Shown here in pieces: positions 42,801 through 54,800 of a DNA stretch of 64,000 bases. Numbering within the stretch: the first letter of the stretch is position 1; every line of letters begins with the position of its first letter. The DNA is from Ampullaceana balthica (taxonomy: Eukaryota > Mollusca > Gastropoda > Lymnaeidae), in NCBI GenBank assembly GCA_944989445.1, contig CALYLW010001210.1, positions 62,001 through 126,000 on the forward strand, in the 5' to 3' direction. Both the position numbers and the translations under genes were made by a program. The notes under the pieces are model-generated. The model was not told the origin of the DNA and ran no database searches. It worked only from the letters and a program-made list of their open reading frames with translations.

Positions 42801-45800
42801 GAATAAAAATTTTGAATTGAAAACATTTTCCAAAAGTCTTAAATCCATGCATAGAAATTGACATCCCTCGGTCACTTTGCTTTTTCCAATGATGAGCGTA
42901 GGGGTGGGTGCTAAAACACTAGTTTTGCAACTCTTGCCAGTTGTTATGGTACGCACTTCACGGACCAATTCACGGCTTATTATTCGTCAGATGTGGGACA
43001 TTTGTTAAACCATTCCATAGGTGACATAAAACTTTCCAATATCAAAACTTATTAGAGTCACAAGAGATTCTCCAATCTCCTCAGCAAAATTCTTTTACAC
43101 TAAATATCCTACATAAAATAATATATCTCTGGATTAGCTAGGTCATGACGAATCGGTTAACATTTTAAGACACCGCACACTTGACAGTCGATACATTTTT
43201 TTCAGTCCATTTATTGATGAAAGCATAGTGTCTAATTTTCTTTTTAAAATTTTTTGGTGCAACAGTGTAAAAAATCAAATAATCCCATAACATGAGATAA
43301 TATTTTCCCCATATATTATCACTCGCTACTCGTTATTCTATCTCTAATGCTCTCTTTCAACCATGTCATTCGTTCTCTCCCTGCTAAAAAAATAAATATT
43401 AAATTAAAAAATACTTTTCATACTCCAATCCGAGTTTCTCTAAATAAAATCCCATTTTTACTTTGCATAAAAAGTATTCATCATACTTTTTTCTTTAAGC
43501 TATCAAGCCGCGACACATAACATTGAATTTCACTGGACCAGCCACAACCAACTGCAGAGTGCGAAGAATATGGAGAGTTGACGAGAGAACGATAGACATT
43601 TACTGTTTGGGAAACATTGTGTTTTCACGCCTACTGATTTCTAATATATGGGCGGCTAACATTTGCTCCGTTTACATTAGCAGAGGTGAGCGTATCTAAC
43701 GGCAATGTGATGTGAGTAGGGGTCTACCGTGGCCGATATATCGGTACCGATATCTGGATATCTGCAATATCGGTATCGGTAGCATGTAAAGGTCCCGATA
43801 TTGACGTCACCGATATTTCATAATAAGTGACATTTTGACCACACAAAAAAAACGGAAACAAAAAAACTATCATTTAGATTTACAATATCTCGACAAATTA
43901 ATATATCGACCCCGATACCGGTATTGAAATAGTCAAAAGAGTCCTAGTATTAATATGTGCAGCCACGATACAGTGTGCCATGTGCTTTGATATTGTTTAG
44001 GTATCGGCCGATTTTCGTATACTCAGAAATGCTGTGTAAATAGTGCCGATGCCAAGTATACCGTAATTGCTCTAATAAATGTATAACATGTAAACATTAT
44101 GTTCACGTAATTACTCTAATAGCAAAGATGCACGCAGAATCGCAGATGTCTAAAACATTTCGTTTCGTATGGAATAACAAAATGTACCGTGTGAAGACTT
44201 GTTGTCATTGGCAACCATTCAACCTTCAGCCTCATTTTCACTCTATTACTATTGTACTTTGTTCTCATTGTTTCATTCATAAAATGTGGCCGTGTGCAAA
44301 AGCCATTAAACTATTGGTTAGAATTAATAATTATGAGTCAAGGTTGAAGTTTCAAAACGAGTACCTAATATGCTTGTACATTTTTATAAAGGACGGTTCG
44401 TTTTGTTATGAGTCCTATGTAGGTCATGAACTGGAACTTGTAAACACATCGGAAACTTCGTTTCGGGAGAAAAAAATCGGTAATTTCGGCAAAACTGGAT
44501 ATCGGTAGACCCCTTAATTATAAGATGTAAATAATTACGAGTGATAAATTTAAGAATGACGTCATCAAATATGACCGCTGTTATTTTTGTCCTAACAAAT
44601 ACTCATATCGGCACTCATATCGGAAAAAAATATCGGTAATATCGGCGAAAATCTATATCGGTAGTCCCCTAATATAAAAGATAAATAATTAGGAGTGATA
44701 AATTTAAGAATGATGTCATCAAATATGACCGCTGGTTTTTGTCCTAACAAAAACCCTATCGGCACTCATATCGGTAATATCGGCAAAAATGCTTATCGGT
44801 AGTCCCCTAATATAAAAGATAAATAATTACGAGTGATAAATTTAAGAATGACGTCATCAAATATGACCGCTGGTTTTTGTCCTAACAAATACTCATATCG
44901 GCACTCATATCGGCAAAAAAAATATCGGTAATATCGGTATCGGCAATATCGGCAAAAAGGCACATCGGTAGACCCCTAGATGTGAGGTACTTCAACTCAC
45001 CTGTTGCTCGAGGGAAATAATAATAACCTCCCCTTCCAGTCCATGACGGACTATGGAAATGATGTATTTTATTTTGGGGGTAACGTGTGTAGTAATTACT
45101 GTACGAACATTCAACTAGGTGAAAATATCACTACGTCTTGTGGTGAGACTGAATTTAGATGACTTACATCAAAAGGCGTTCGTCTCGGTGGTGAATTGAC
45201 GTCCTCTTGACAAAGTCATTTTGCGAGTTAAAACTTGTACCTTCCCCCTCTTCTTCAAACAGTTAAGGGTAAATTTAGGAAATCAGACATGATACGCTTA
45301 GAGACAGCATTAATTGAGCTGTAATTTTTAAGGAGTAAAAAAATCGTAACTAGTTCATGGCGTTATCAAATTTTGTTCTAGATATATTTGAAAGCCCCCA
45401 CCTCAATCTCTGCTGGGTACGCACTCGCTTTAATTTAAGCGATGTATTCGTTGTTTTTTTTTCTGTGAGTTTTTTTATGACTTAGTTTCTTGCTTCCGTC
45501 TTAATAGTTAACACTGTTAGGGGCCATCCATAAATGACGTCACGCACCTAGGGGGGAGGGGGGTCACACTTTTGTGACGATGCGTGAAGAGGGGGAGGGA
45601 GTGGGGTTGAAGAAATGTAACGTCACATCATAAGGGTAACTTTAAATAAAATTTCCACTGAAATATTTGGTCGCTTACAATTTATTTAATGACTTTTATT
45701 ATATATATATATATTTTTTTAAAAATAAGTGCTTCTCAATGTGCTGGTCGGTAGGCCATCAGACGCCGGTTGGCGTAAGACACGAAATTTAAATCTAATT

Positions 45801-48800
45801 ATAATCCTTAAGTTTGAGAATCCACAAGATAACATATGAAATTGTTACACTGCGTTGTTTGATGTTGACATCAAAGCATTTGTGATGTAACCGCAGCTCC
45901 GTTTGATTCTCTCATGGCAGGAGTCTTCGAACTTTTTTGCCCGTTACCCCAAAATATACAAGTTTATGTGTGCGTTACCCCCCCCCCAACCCCCAGACTC
46001 TAGGTCCTGCTCACATGACTCGGGGAATTTGGGGAACATCGTTAGCCGCCCCCCCCCCATAATGCTACTGGTGAGTTTTACAAGCATGACGAGTGTCTAA
46101 AAATGATCTGAATAGGATTATGTGTATATATTTTAAGTCAAAACGACACGGAATATCCTTTTTCTTTAAAAGGGGAGGGGGGAATCTATTTGATAGAATT
46201 AAAAACGTTTAAAGTTTGAATTAATTGTTCGATTGGTTTTCAGTCAAACGCCCCTGGCCATTCTAGTCTTCTAGATCAGTGCTTCTCAAAGTGGTGGTCC
46301 GCGGACCGGTGCCGGTCCGTGGGCCATTCACTGCCGGTCGTCAAATGTTCTCAAAAAAAAAGGACGGAAAAAATTATCAGTGCAGGGAAAATAGTGCACC
46401 GGTCCCTGGTGCAATGGAAAAATTCCTGCCGGTCCACCATACTAAAAAGTTTGAGAAGCACTGTTCTAGATATAATGGTAAATGAGCCCATTTAAAATTT
46501 GTCAAGTATTCATTAGCTTTATTGAATGCATCAAATTCTTGACATCGCAATTCGAGAGGAGCACAAAACAACTTTTCTTCTTAGCTCAGTTTTTAAGGCA
46601 TTAATGTTAAATATCACAGAAGGGATACGTGATACAAACGAGTCATGTGGATTAAGATTATTGTCACTCGTGTCAGTATAAATGAAAGTAGGGTAGATTT
46701 AGGTGTCTTCGTATAGTACGTAGGTACGAAATCTACATAGTTGTCAAATTTTAAAAAATGCATTTTCTGTAAGAAACTTGTTCAATAATGGGCATACGTT
46801 CCAAGCGTACACATGACGAATTTTAATATATCTAGTGGATTGTAGTGGATGTTATATGTCCCAAATGAGTCTGCATTACCCCCAAGAATTCCTTTTTTGA
46901 CCCCAGATGAGGTTATTTACCTCTGTTCGCATGCCTCTTTCTTACGGGATGTCCGTCAGTCAATTGAGGGATTTTTTAAAAATACATTTTAAAAATGTTA
47001 TTTTTAAATAAAAAAATTTCTAAACAAAGCCGTTAACCGTGATGATTAATAGTCAATGTTTAATTTGTATGCATTAAAATAAAATATAATCTAAGGATGT
47101 TAACACAGTTCGTTTTCTGGAGGCCGGTTAAAAAAAAATTTTTTAAATGCTTCACGCGGGTTACGATATTACAATGTAGATCTTCACTAAATAAATAATA
47201 AATACTTAAATGACAATAAAAGTGATTTGAAACGTAATTATTTTCAAATAGAAAATAAAGTGTTTTTTTTATTTGGGTCAAAGATTTGTGATGTATTTTT
47301 AGGGGGGGGTCTAAGTTTTTGTGACGGCGCGTGACGAGGGGGGGGGTCAAAATCGGCAAAAATCGCGTGACGTCATTTATGGACGGCCCCTTATCACCTG
47401 TCTTCATTTTTGAAACCCTTCGATTGAATTGTTTCAACTACCTGCAGATTTTTTTACTTAGAAAAGATAGCAAAGTCTTGACCCAATGCGGCTGGTATTA
47501 AAACTAGACATTACACTGGGTATAATTTTTATAAGTATCATACCATTATGAAACTTTAATGGTATTGTACCGTGGCTGACTGTAAAAAGCCTCTTAGACA
47601 ATCATAACATTCTTAAACTCTACCTTCAGGTCGAAATGTTGCCCTCAGAAGAACAACAAGCTGCCATCCAGCGTGTTCTGGTGACGTAACAGGTCATGGG
47701 GTTGACGGTGACACGTCACAGAATGACCCATACAAATGTGTTATCTTACGACATGAGCAGTCCTGGAATGTTACCTTCGAATCGGCTTTCGTCATTTCGG
47801 GAGTAAAATTATTATTACTGAAAGGCCAGTATTGATTTTCAATGCCACTTAAATTTTTTATCGCCCAAATGAATTCATGTTTACTTTTACATGTGGTAGT
47901 ATCCGTCCACACTGAATTCTCACAGCACTTAAAACATAAACAATATGAAGAAGAAGACCAAATGGTTTGGTAGTAAAGAGAAAGGATTTGTCCCATGAAA
48001 TGGTTCCCAGTTTTTAAAAAAAACTCCATTTGTTTTTTATACTTTATTGTCTCATTCGTTTGACGACATCAAAAACTGAACATGTTCCATCATCATCATC
48101 ATTTTTCATTCATTTGAGTTCTTTGTGGAACATGTGACATCTGAGGTATACTCTCTGTACGCCCTGTCGGCACACCAAATCCATTTCCATTTCTCTTCCA
48201 AGAATCGTCTCTGTATTGTTTTATGTCTTGTCACCTGCCAAATAAACCACAAGTCATCCCCATTTTCTCTCTGTCACCAAACGCACAAATAACAAATCTA
48301 TTTTGACATTGATATTGTATTGTTACAAACCAACTCTATTTCATACACATCACTTCATGACGAGTTTTGATTCAGACTTTTGAAAGCTATTTCTTTATTT
48401 TAAATTATTTGCAGAATTAATTAGAAATCCTTTGAGGCTCCAAGCAAAGTTTAAACTCCGCGCTATTGGAGACGACAGCAATACCCTCATTGAGACCAAC
48501 ATTTCCCTCATTGAGACCAACATTACCCTCATTGAGACCAACATTTCCCTCATTGAGACCAACAATACCCTCATTGAGACCAACATTTCCAAGCCCTACT
48601 CTTCCACAAACGTTATACAATTTGATCGACGTCTGCCAATCAAAGTCTTAGAATTTAAAAACAGTCGAGAACGTTTACTCACAATTTGTGAATTGGAAGC
48701 TTACGGGGGTACGTTTACCTACTAATGTAATGTGTCAGGTCCGCCATTCAGTTGCTGACTAAGTATTTAAATGTCTTGACTTAGAATGTCAATGCGTAAC

Positions 48801-51800
48801 AACTGTTGAAAAGCCCCGCATTCATCTATCTTATTGATGTAGACACGAGAGAGCGAGTATGACGATACGCCAATAATTATGAAGGCGAGACGCTGTGTTC
48901 GATGCTTAGTGATGTTATTTTCTAACTACCGTATATACTCATTCTAAAGCCGACCTTTTTCGGACAAAATCTAAGGGGAAAAGTTGAGAGGTCGGCTTAT
49001 GAGCGGATCATAGGTGATTTCTGCATGGATATTGAATATCGGTGTTGTTAGTGTAGATCATCAAGGTCCTTTTATACATTCTACAAAATTCTACTGCTCT
49101 ACCAGAAGCTATAATATATTATTAAACATCTGCAATTACCTTATTTAATCATTCTATTAATTTTTTTGAAGGTTTTAATAAATTGTTTTACACATTTCTT
49201 TTCAACAACGAATTTTAATGTACGCGCTGTCGCCACTGTTTACCAAACATTTTTTTAAAGATTTATTTTTTAAATACCGGTAACTCTTGCCTAACAAAGA
49301 GCACAAAGACAAAGATAGGCAGGACAAAAAACACAAACAAAAACAATCATAATGGCCGATTTAGCTTGTAGTTTTAAAAAATTTGTACCATTTTGTTTAA
49401 GCTGTCTTATTATTTGGGGGGGGGGTCGGCTTGCGAGCGGGTTATACACTTTTAATACTTTTCTCTTCCAAAAGAGGGGGGGGGGTCAGCTTATGAACTA
49501 ACGGGCTATAGAACGTGTATTTACGGTAGTTAATTTTGTTTCTGGTTTTCTTTTTTTTTCAAATTGTGTTTTTTGAGTTGTAATATTATAATTTTCTTTA
49601 AATTTACATTCAGACTGCCCGTCGTCGTATTTTGGTCTGGACTGTATGAGGTTATGTCCATTTTTGGAACATCCTTGTCACGTGTCTGGACTATGGCTTC
49701 AATGTCGAGAAGATAATGTCTCCACTAATTGCTGGGAAGGTAAGTCTGATCTATTATGCTTACAATGACAAAGATTAGAACTCGATGTACACTAAATTAT
49801 TCTATACATAAAATGCAATGTATAAAGGATGGTAATAAAATACAAGATTGTAATTAGATCTTTGATTAGGTCTATACATTTGAGCAAATCTGTTTCAATG
49901 TATAAGTGAATGTTGAGCGGTGTTAAGCCTCTTTGAAAAAACGTTTGTATGGCACAGCCGTGGTGGAGGCTCACCTGCGATGCATTTGGGGGTGGGGGTG
50001 GGGGGAGGAGTTGGCTATGTGGGGGAAATTTTTAAGCCATCAACCTTTAATCACAATGATATCCAAACCGAAAAATTCCTCAAGGGAACAATATCACGTG
50101 AGAGCTCTGTTAAAGATTTTTGTGTTGTTGTTGCTCGTCCGTTGTAGTCGACGATGACCACTCTCGTCATATTTGTATTTGACCTGTGTGTAACTGGTTG
50201 CTTTTATATATGTGTTGTATTGTAGGCGTTCTCTTATATCACAAACTTTCGTGCAATACATCACTGAAATACTATTGTCAACAAAATAAATTTAATATGA
50301 ACACTATTTACACAAATATCAAATTGAGGTTAACACTTCGTGGAAACATAATCACACCAGTCCAGCCATCTTGAAACACTCTAGAACATTCTCCCGCGCT
50401 TTCACTCACGTGACCTCTCCGTTATCAAACTCGTGATTCACACGTGACACCGTGCTAGGCCACCACGTTTGTCCTCTGGTGGCTTATTAACCATATTCTA
50501 GCACGAAATTGGTGTCCGCATCTCAGATAAAAGATGGATGGGAACCTTTCAGGAGGGTTTTGGATACGGTCCTTCCTGGCTTGACGTTTTGCCTTGGCAA
50601 CCTGTTGTCTATTTGCCTCACAGATAGCTGCGCCATTCCGTATCATAGAACGCCAGTGGGCTCGGTTACTGGCTGCTGCTTTCCAGACATTATGACTAAT
50701 GTCAAAGGCCTTTAGGGCAGTTTTAAGCGCATCCTTGTATCGCTTACGTGGACCTCCGCGTGCTCTATGCCCTTCAGTCAATGATGATGATGAGAGTGAC
50801 TTGCGCTGTGACTTTGTTTAAAGTAAGGAAGATTCGCGCAACACGTCGACCTCACTCTCTCGCCCAAAACCATCTGATCCAGCAGCAAGACGTTGTCGAG
50901 ACAGCTGGGAATGGGGTTGGGTGCAGTGGATGACCAGGACGTCCTATGTGTCTCGTCATGCTCTTAGCACTCCACAATGCTTTGCTGTGTATCGCATCTT
51001 GCCGTTGGCCCATAGAAGATCCAGCGCGCAGGTAGCCGAAAACAGTCTTCACATGCTGGGTAGACAAATCCCATTTCACCGAGGTGTGTATCCCATCGGT
51101 TACCCTCACCTGGTTTAGCCGGTCAGTCGAGACCATTTACCGGGGTGTGGAAGCTGTGCATGATACAGCTACTTGGAGCCACATGTGAGAGTTGAGTGCC
51201 AGGTGGGGTCCAAAGGTGGCGAACTACCCAAAGAGGAGTACGACTGCTCCCCATTCAGAGGTGTTACCCCTCCCATGGACGCCCCATACACACCTGGTTA
51301 AAGATACCAACTCTAACTATAACGAGGTAGAACGAATTTCACAGGTTGTATTTCGTAGCAGTTCATAGGATCCAAAATGTGTGCAGTACTCAAGGAGGAA
51401 CCACATTGTATATTTTAATGTTGTTTTTTTCTTCAAAATCTCCTTAGAGTATCCAACAATTTTTTACCGAATTTAATATTTATTTTCTTATGTTTATTCT
51501 AATTTTCTCATTACTACAGGAATTGAATCACATGTTATAAACGTTTATTATTTTATTTTATTTATACAACAAACAACAATAGAATTTCTGCTATTTGATG
51601 GATCTTTTTTTTTAATTTTATTTACCAAAGCTGCTCATGGGCTCGACAAGGAGCTGAAGCTCACAAGACAATCACGAGAGGCCAGTGAGTAGCACTTCCA
51701 CCTATTGGTATACACAAATATCATTTCATTACAGTCGACGTGAGGTCTAAACCTTTCAACAACCACGATAAGTCTTTAGCTATAATTTATGGCTTGGTCC

Positions 51801-54800
51801 AAAGAAAAAAAACATTACGGTAAGGTAGCTGATTTCCAAAAATGTACCCCTTTGAGGGTGTCTTTTGCTATTTATTTTTTTACTGTGTGCCTTACGATTG
51901 GCCAAAACGATTCATCTTTGTTTGGGATGGGGGAGGGGGGCACTAGCCTTTCAGATGTCTTTCCTTTAAGTTATCGTCGTTGCGTTGTCATCTTCTTCTG
52001 AAGCAAACACTTAACGTAATTGTTGCTGTGGTTTCTTTTTGTTTTGTTTTTTAGTTTTCATTAAAAAAATTAATGTTATTTTCAACTGTGTCCACCCGGA
52101 CACTTGAGATCCCCTTTGTATTAAAAAACGACCAATAAAGCTTCTCTTAACGCAGATGACACATGTTCCCATTGCAAAGATAAAATATGTAACCTCAAAA
52201 CCATGGAGTGCGAGAATGAATGCGCGGACGGCTTCACTGGGATCAAATGTAACCAGGGTATGATGACGTCATTTCATACTCCACTCACTTCGGAATAATC
52301 TTTGCTCTTTATGTTAATAACTATCATCAGATCTGCTAGTTTAGTGTGTCAATAACTCTGGATTTAGTGAAAATACAAAAATTGGTTTAATGAAAGTTTA
52401 AAAATTTGATAATTAGTTGTTATTTTCACACCCCTGTCAAAAAATAATTTCATTTCTAAATGTTATTTCGAAATTAAAATACTTATGAGTACGTCTTAGG
52501 GCACCTTTCCGGGGGGAAATGGACATGACTCATTTGAATTTGCTGCGTTCCAAAGCATTGTGATATGACTAGTGTCTTCATGCTTTCTTGCTCACAGCGT
52601 GTACGAACTGTCAGGGAAGCGGTGCCTGTCGCAAGTCGGATGGCTTCTGCCTTGAGGGATGTGTCGATGGTTACAGAGGAGACGTGTGCATCCTCAGTGA
52701 GTCGGTCGTAATTTATCTGTAGGTGATCGGTCATACTTAACCCGTGTGTGTTCTGTCATACTTTACCCGTGTGTGTTTGGTCATACTTAACCCGTGTGTG
52801 TTTGGTCATACTTAACCCGTGTGTGTTTGGTCATACTTAACCCGTGTGTCTTCGGTCATACTTAACCCGTGTGTGTTTGGTCATACTTAACCCGTGTGTG
52901 TTTGGTCATACTTAACCCGTGTGTGTTTGGTCATACTTAACCCGTGTGTGTTTGGTCATACTTAACCCGTGTGTGTTTGGTCATACTTAACCCGTGTGTC
53001 TTCGGTCATACTTAACCCGTGTGTGTTTGGTCATACTAAACCCGTGTGTCTTCGGTCATACTTAACCCATGTGTCTTCTGTCATACTTAACCCGTGTGTG
53101 TTTGGTCATACTTAACCCGTGTGTCTTCGGTCATACTTAACCCGTGTGTGTTCGGTCATACTTAACCCGTGTGTGTTTGGTCATACTTAACCCGTGTGTG
53201 TTTGGTTATACTTAACCCGTGTGTGTTTGGTCATACTTAACCCGTGTGTCTTCGGTCAAACTTAACCCGTGTGTGTTTGGTCATACTTAACCCGTGTGTC
53301 TTCGGTCATACTTAACCGTGTGTCTTCGGTCATACTTAACCCGTGTGTGTTCGGTCGTTCTTTACCTGTAGGTGTTGGGTCGTATGTTACTTGTAGGTGT
53401 TGGGTGGTACTTTACCTGTAGGTGTTGGGTCGTACGTTACTTGTAGGTGTTGGGTCGTACTTTACTTGTAGGTGTTGGGTCGTACTTTACCTGTAGGTGT
53501 TGGGTCGTACTTTACCTGTAGGTGTTGGGTCGTACTTTACCTGTAGGTGTTGAGTCGTACGTTACTTGTAGGTATTGGGTTGTACTTTACCAGTAGGTGT
53601 TGGGTCGTACGTTACTTGTAGGTGTTGGGTCGTACTTTACTTGTAGGTGTTGGGTCGTACTTTACCTGTAGGTGTTGGGTCGTACTTTACCTGTAGGTGT
53701 TGGGTCGTACTTTACCTGTAGGTGTTGAGTCGTACGTTACTTGTAGGTGTTGGGTTGTACTTTACCAGTAGGTGTTGGGTCGTACTTTACCTGTAGGTGT
53801 TGGGTCGTACGTTACTTGTAGGTGTTGGGTCGTACTTTATCTGTAGGTGTTGGGTCGTACTTTACTTGTAGGTGTTGGGTCGTACTTTACCTGTAGGTGT
53901 TGGGTCGTACTTTACCTGTAGGTGTTGGGTCGTACTTTACCTGTAGGTGTTGAGTCGTACGTTACTTGTAGGTTTTGGGTTGTACTTTACCAGTAGGTGT
54001 TGGGTCGTACGTTACTTGTAGGTGTTGGGTCGTACTTTATCTGTAGGTGTTGGGTCGTACTTTACTTGTAGGTGTTGGGTCGTACTTTACCTGTAGGTGT
54101 CGGGTCGTACTTTACCTGTAGGTGTTGGGTCGTACTTTACCTGTAGGTGTTGAGTCGTACGTTACTTGTAGGTGTTGGGTTGTACTTTACCAGTAGGTGT
54201 TGGGTCGTACGTTACTTGTAGGTGTTAAGTCGTACGTTACTTGTAGGTGTTGGGTCGTACGTTACTTGTAGGTGTTGGGTCGTACGTTACTTGTAGGTGT
54301 CGGGTCGTACTTTACCTGTAGGTGTTGGGTCGTACTTTACCTGTAGGTGTTGGGTCGTACTTTACCTGTAGGTGTTGGGTCGTACTTTACCTGTAGGTGT
54401 TGGGTCGTACTTTACATGTAGGTGTTGAGTCGTACGTTACTTGTAGGTGTTGGGTTGTACTTTACCAGTAGGTGTTGGGTCGTACGTTACTTGTAGGTGT
54501 TGGGTCGTACTTTACCTGTAGGTGTTGGGTCGTACTTTACTTGTAGGTGTTGGGTCGTACTTTACCTGTAGGTGTTGGGTCGTACTTTACCTGTAGGTGT
54601 TGGGTCGTACTTTACCTGTAGGTGTTAGGTCATACTTTACCTGTAGGTGTTGGGTCGTACTTTACCTGTAGATGTTGAGTCGTACTTTACTTGTAGGTGT
54701 TCTGTCGTACATTACCAGTGTGTTCTGTCATACATTACCTGTGTGTTCTGTCACACATTAGCCGTGTTTGGTCGTACTTTACCCGTGTGTTATCGGCCGT

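Noticed and set aside
44128..44508. 126-codon open frame
   Set aside because: It lies wholly inside the hAT element bounded by GATGTGAG, has no similarity to a transposase and no splice support.
44469..44520. Extra exon candidate downstream of gene B exon 4
   Set aside because: The only support is a short open stretch inside a transposon.
47828..47829. GT at this position as the donor of gene B exon 5
   Set aside because: It would end the exon in phase 2, while the next acceptor and the gene A alignment demand phase 1.
52700..54720. CRISPR-like appearance of regular 25-bp repeats
   Set aside because: Units are directly adjacent with no unique spacers, the genome is eukaryotic, and the array is an intronic minisatellite.
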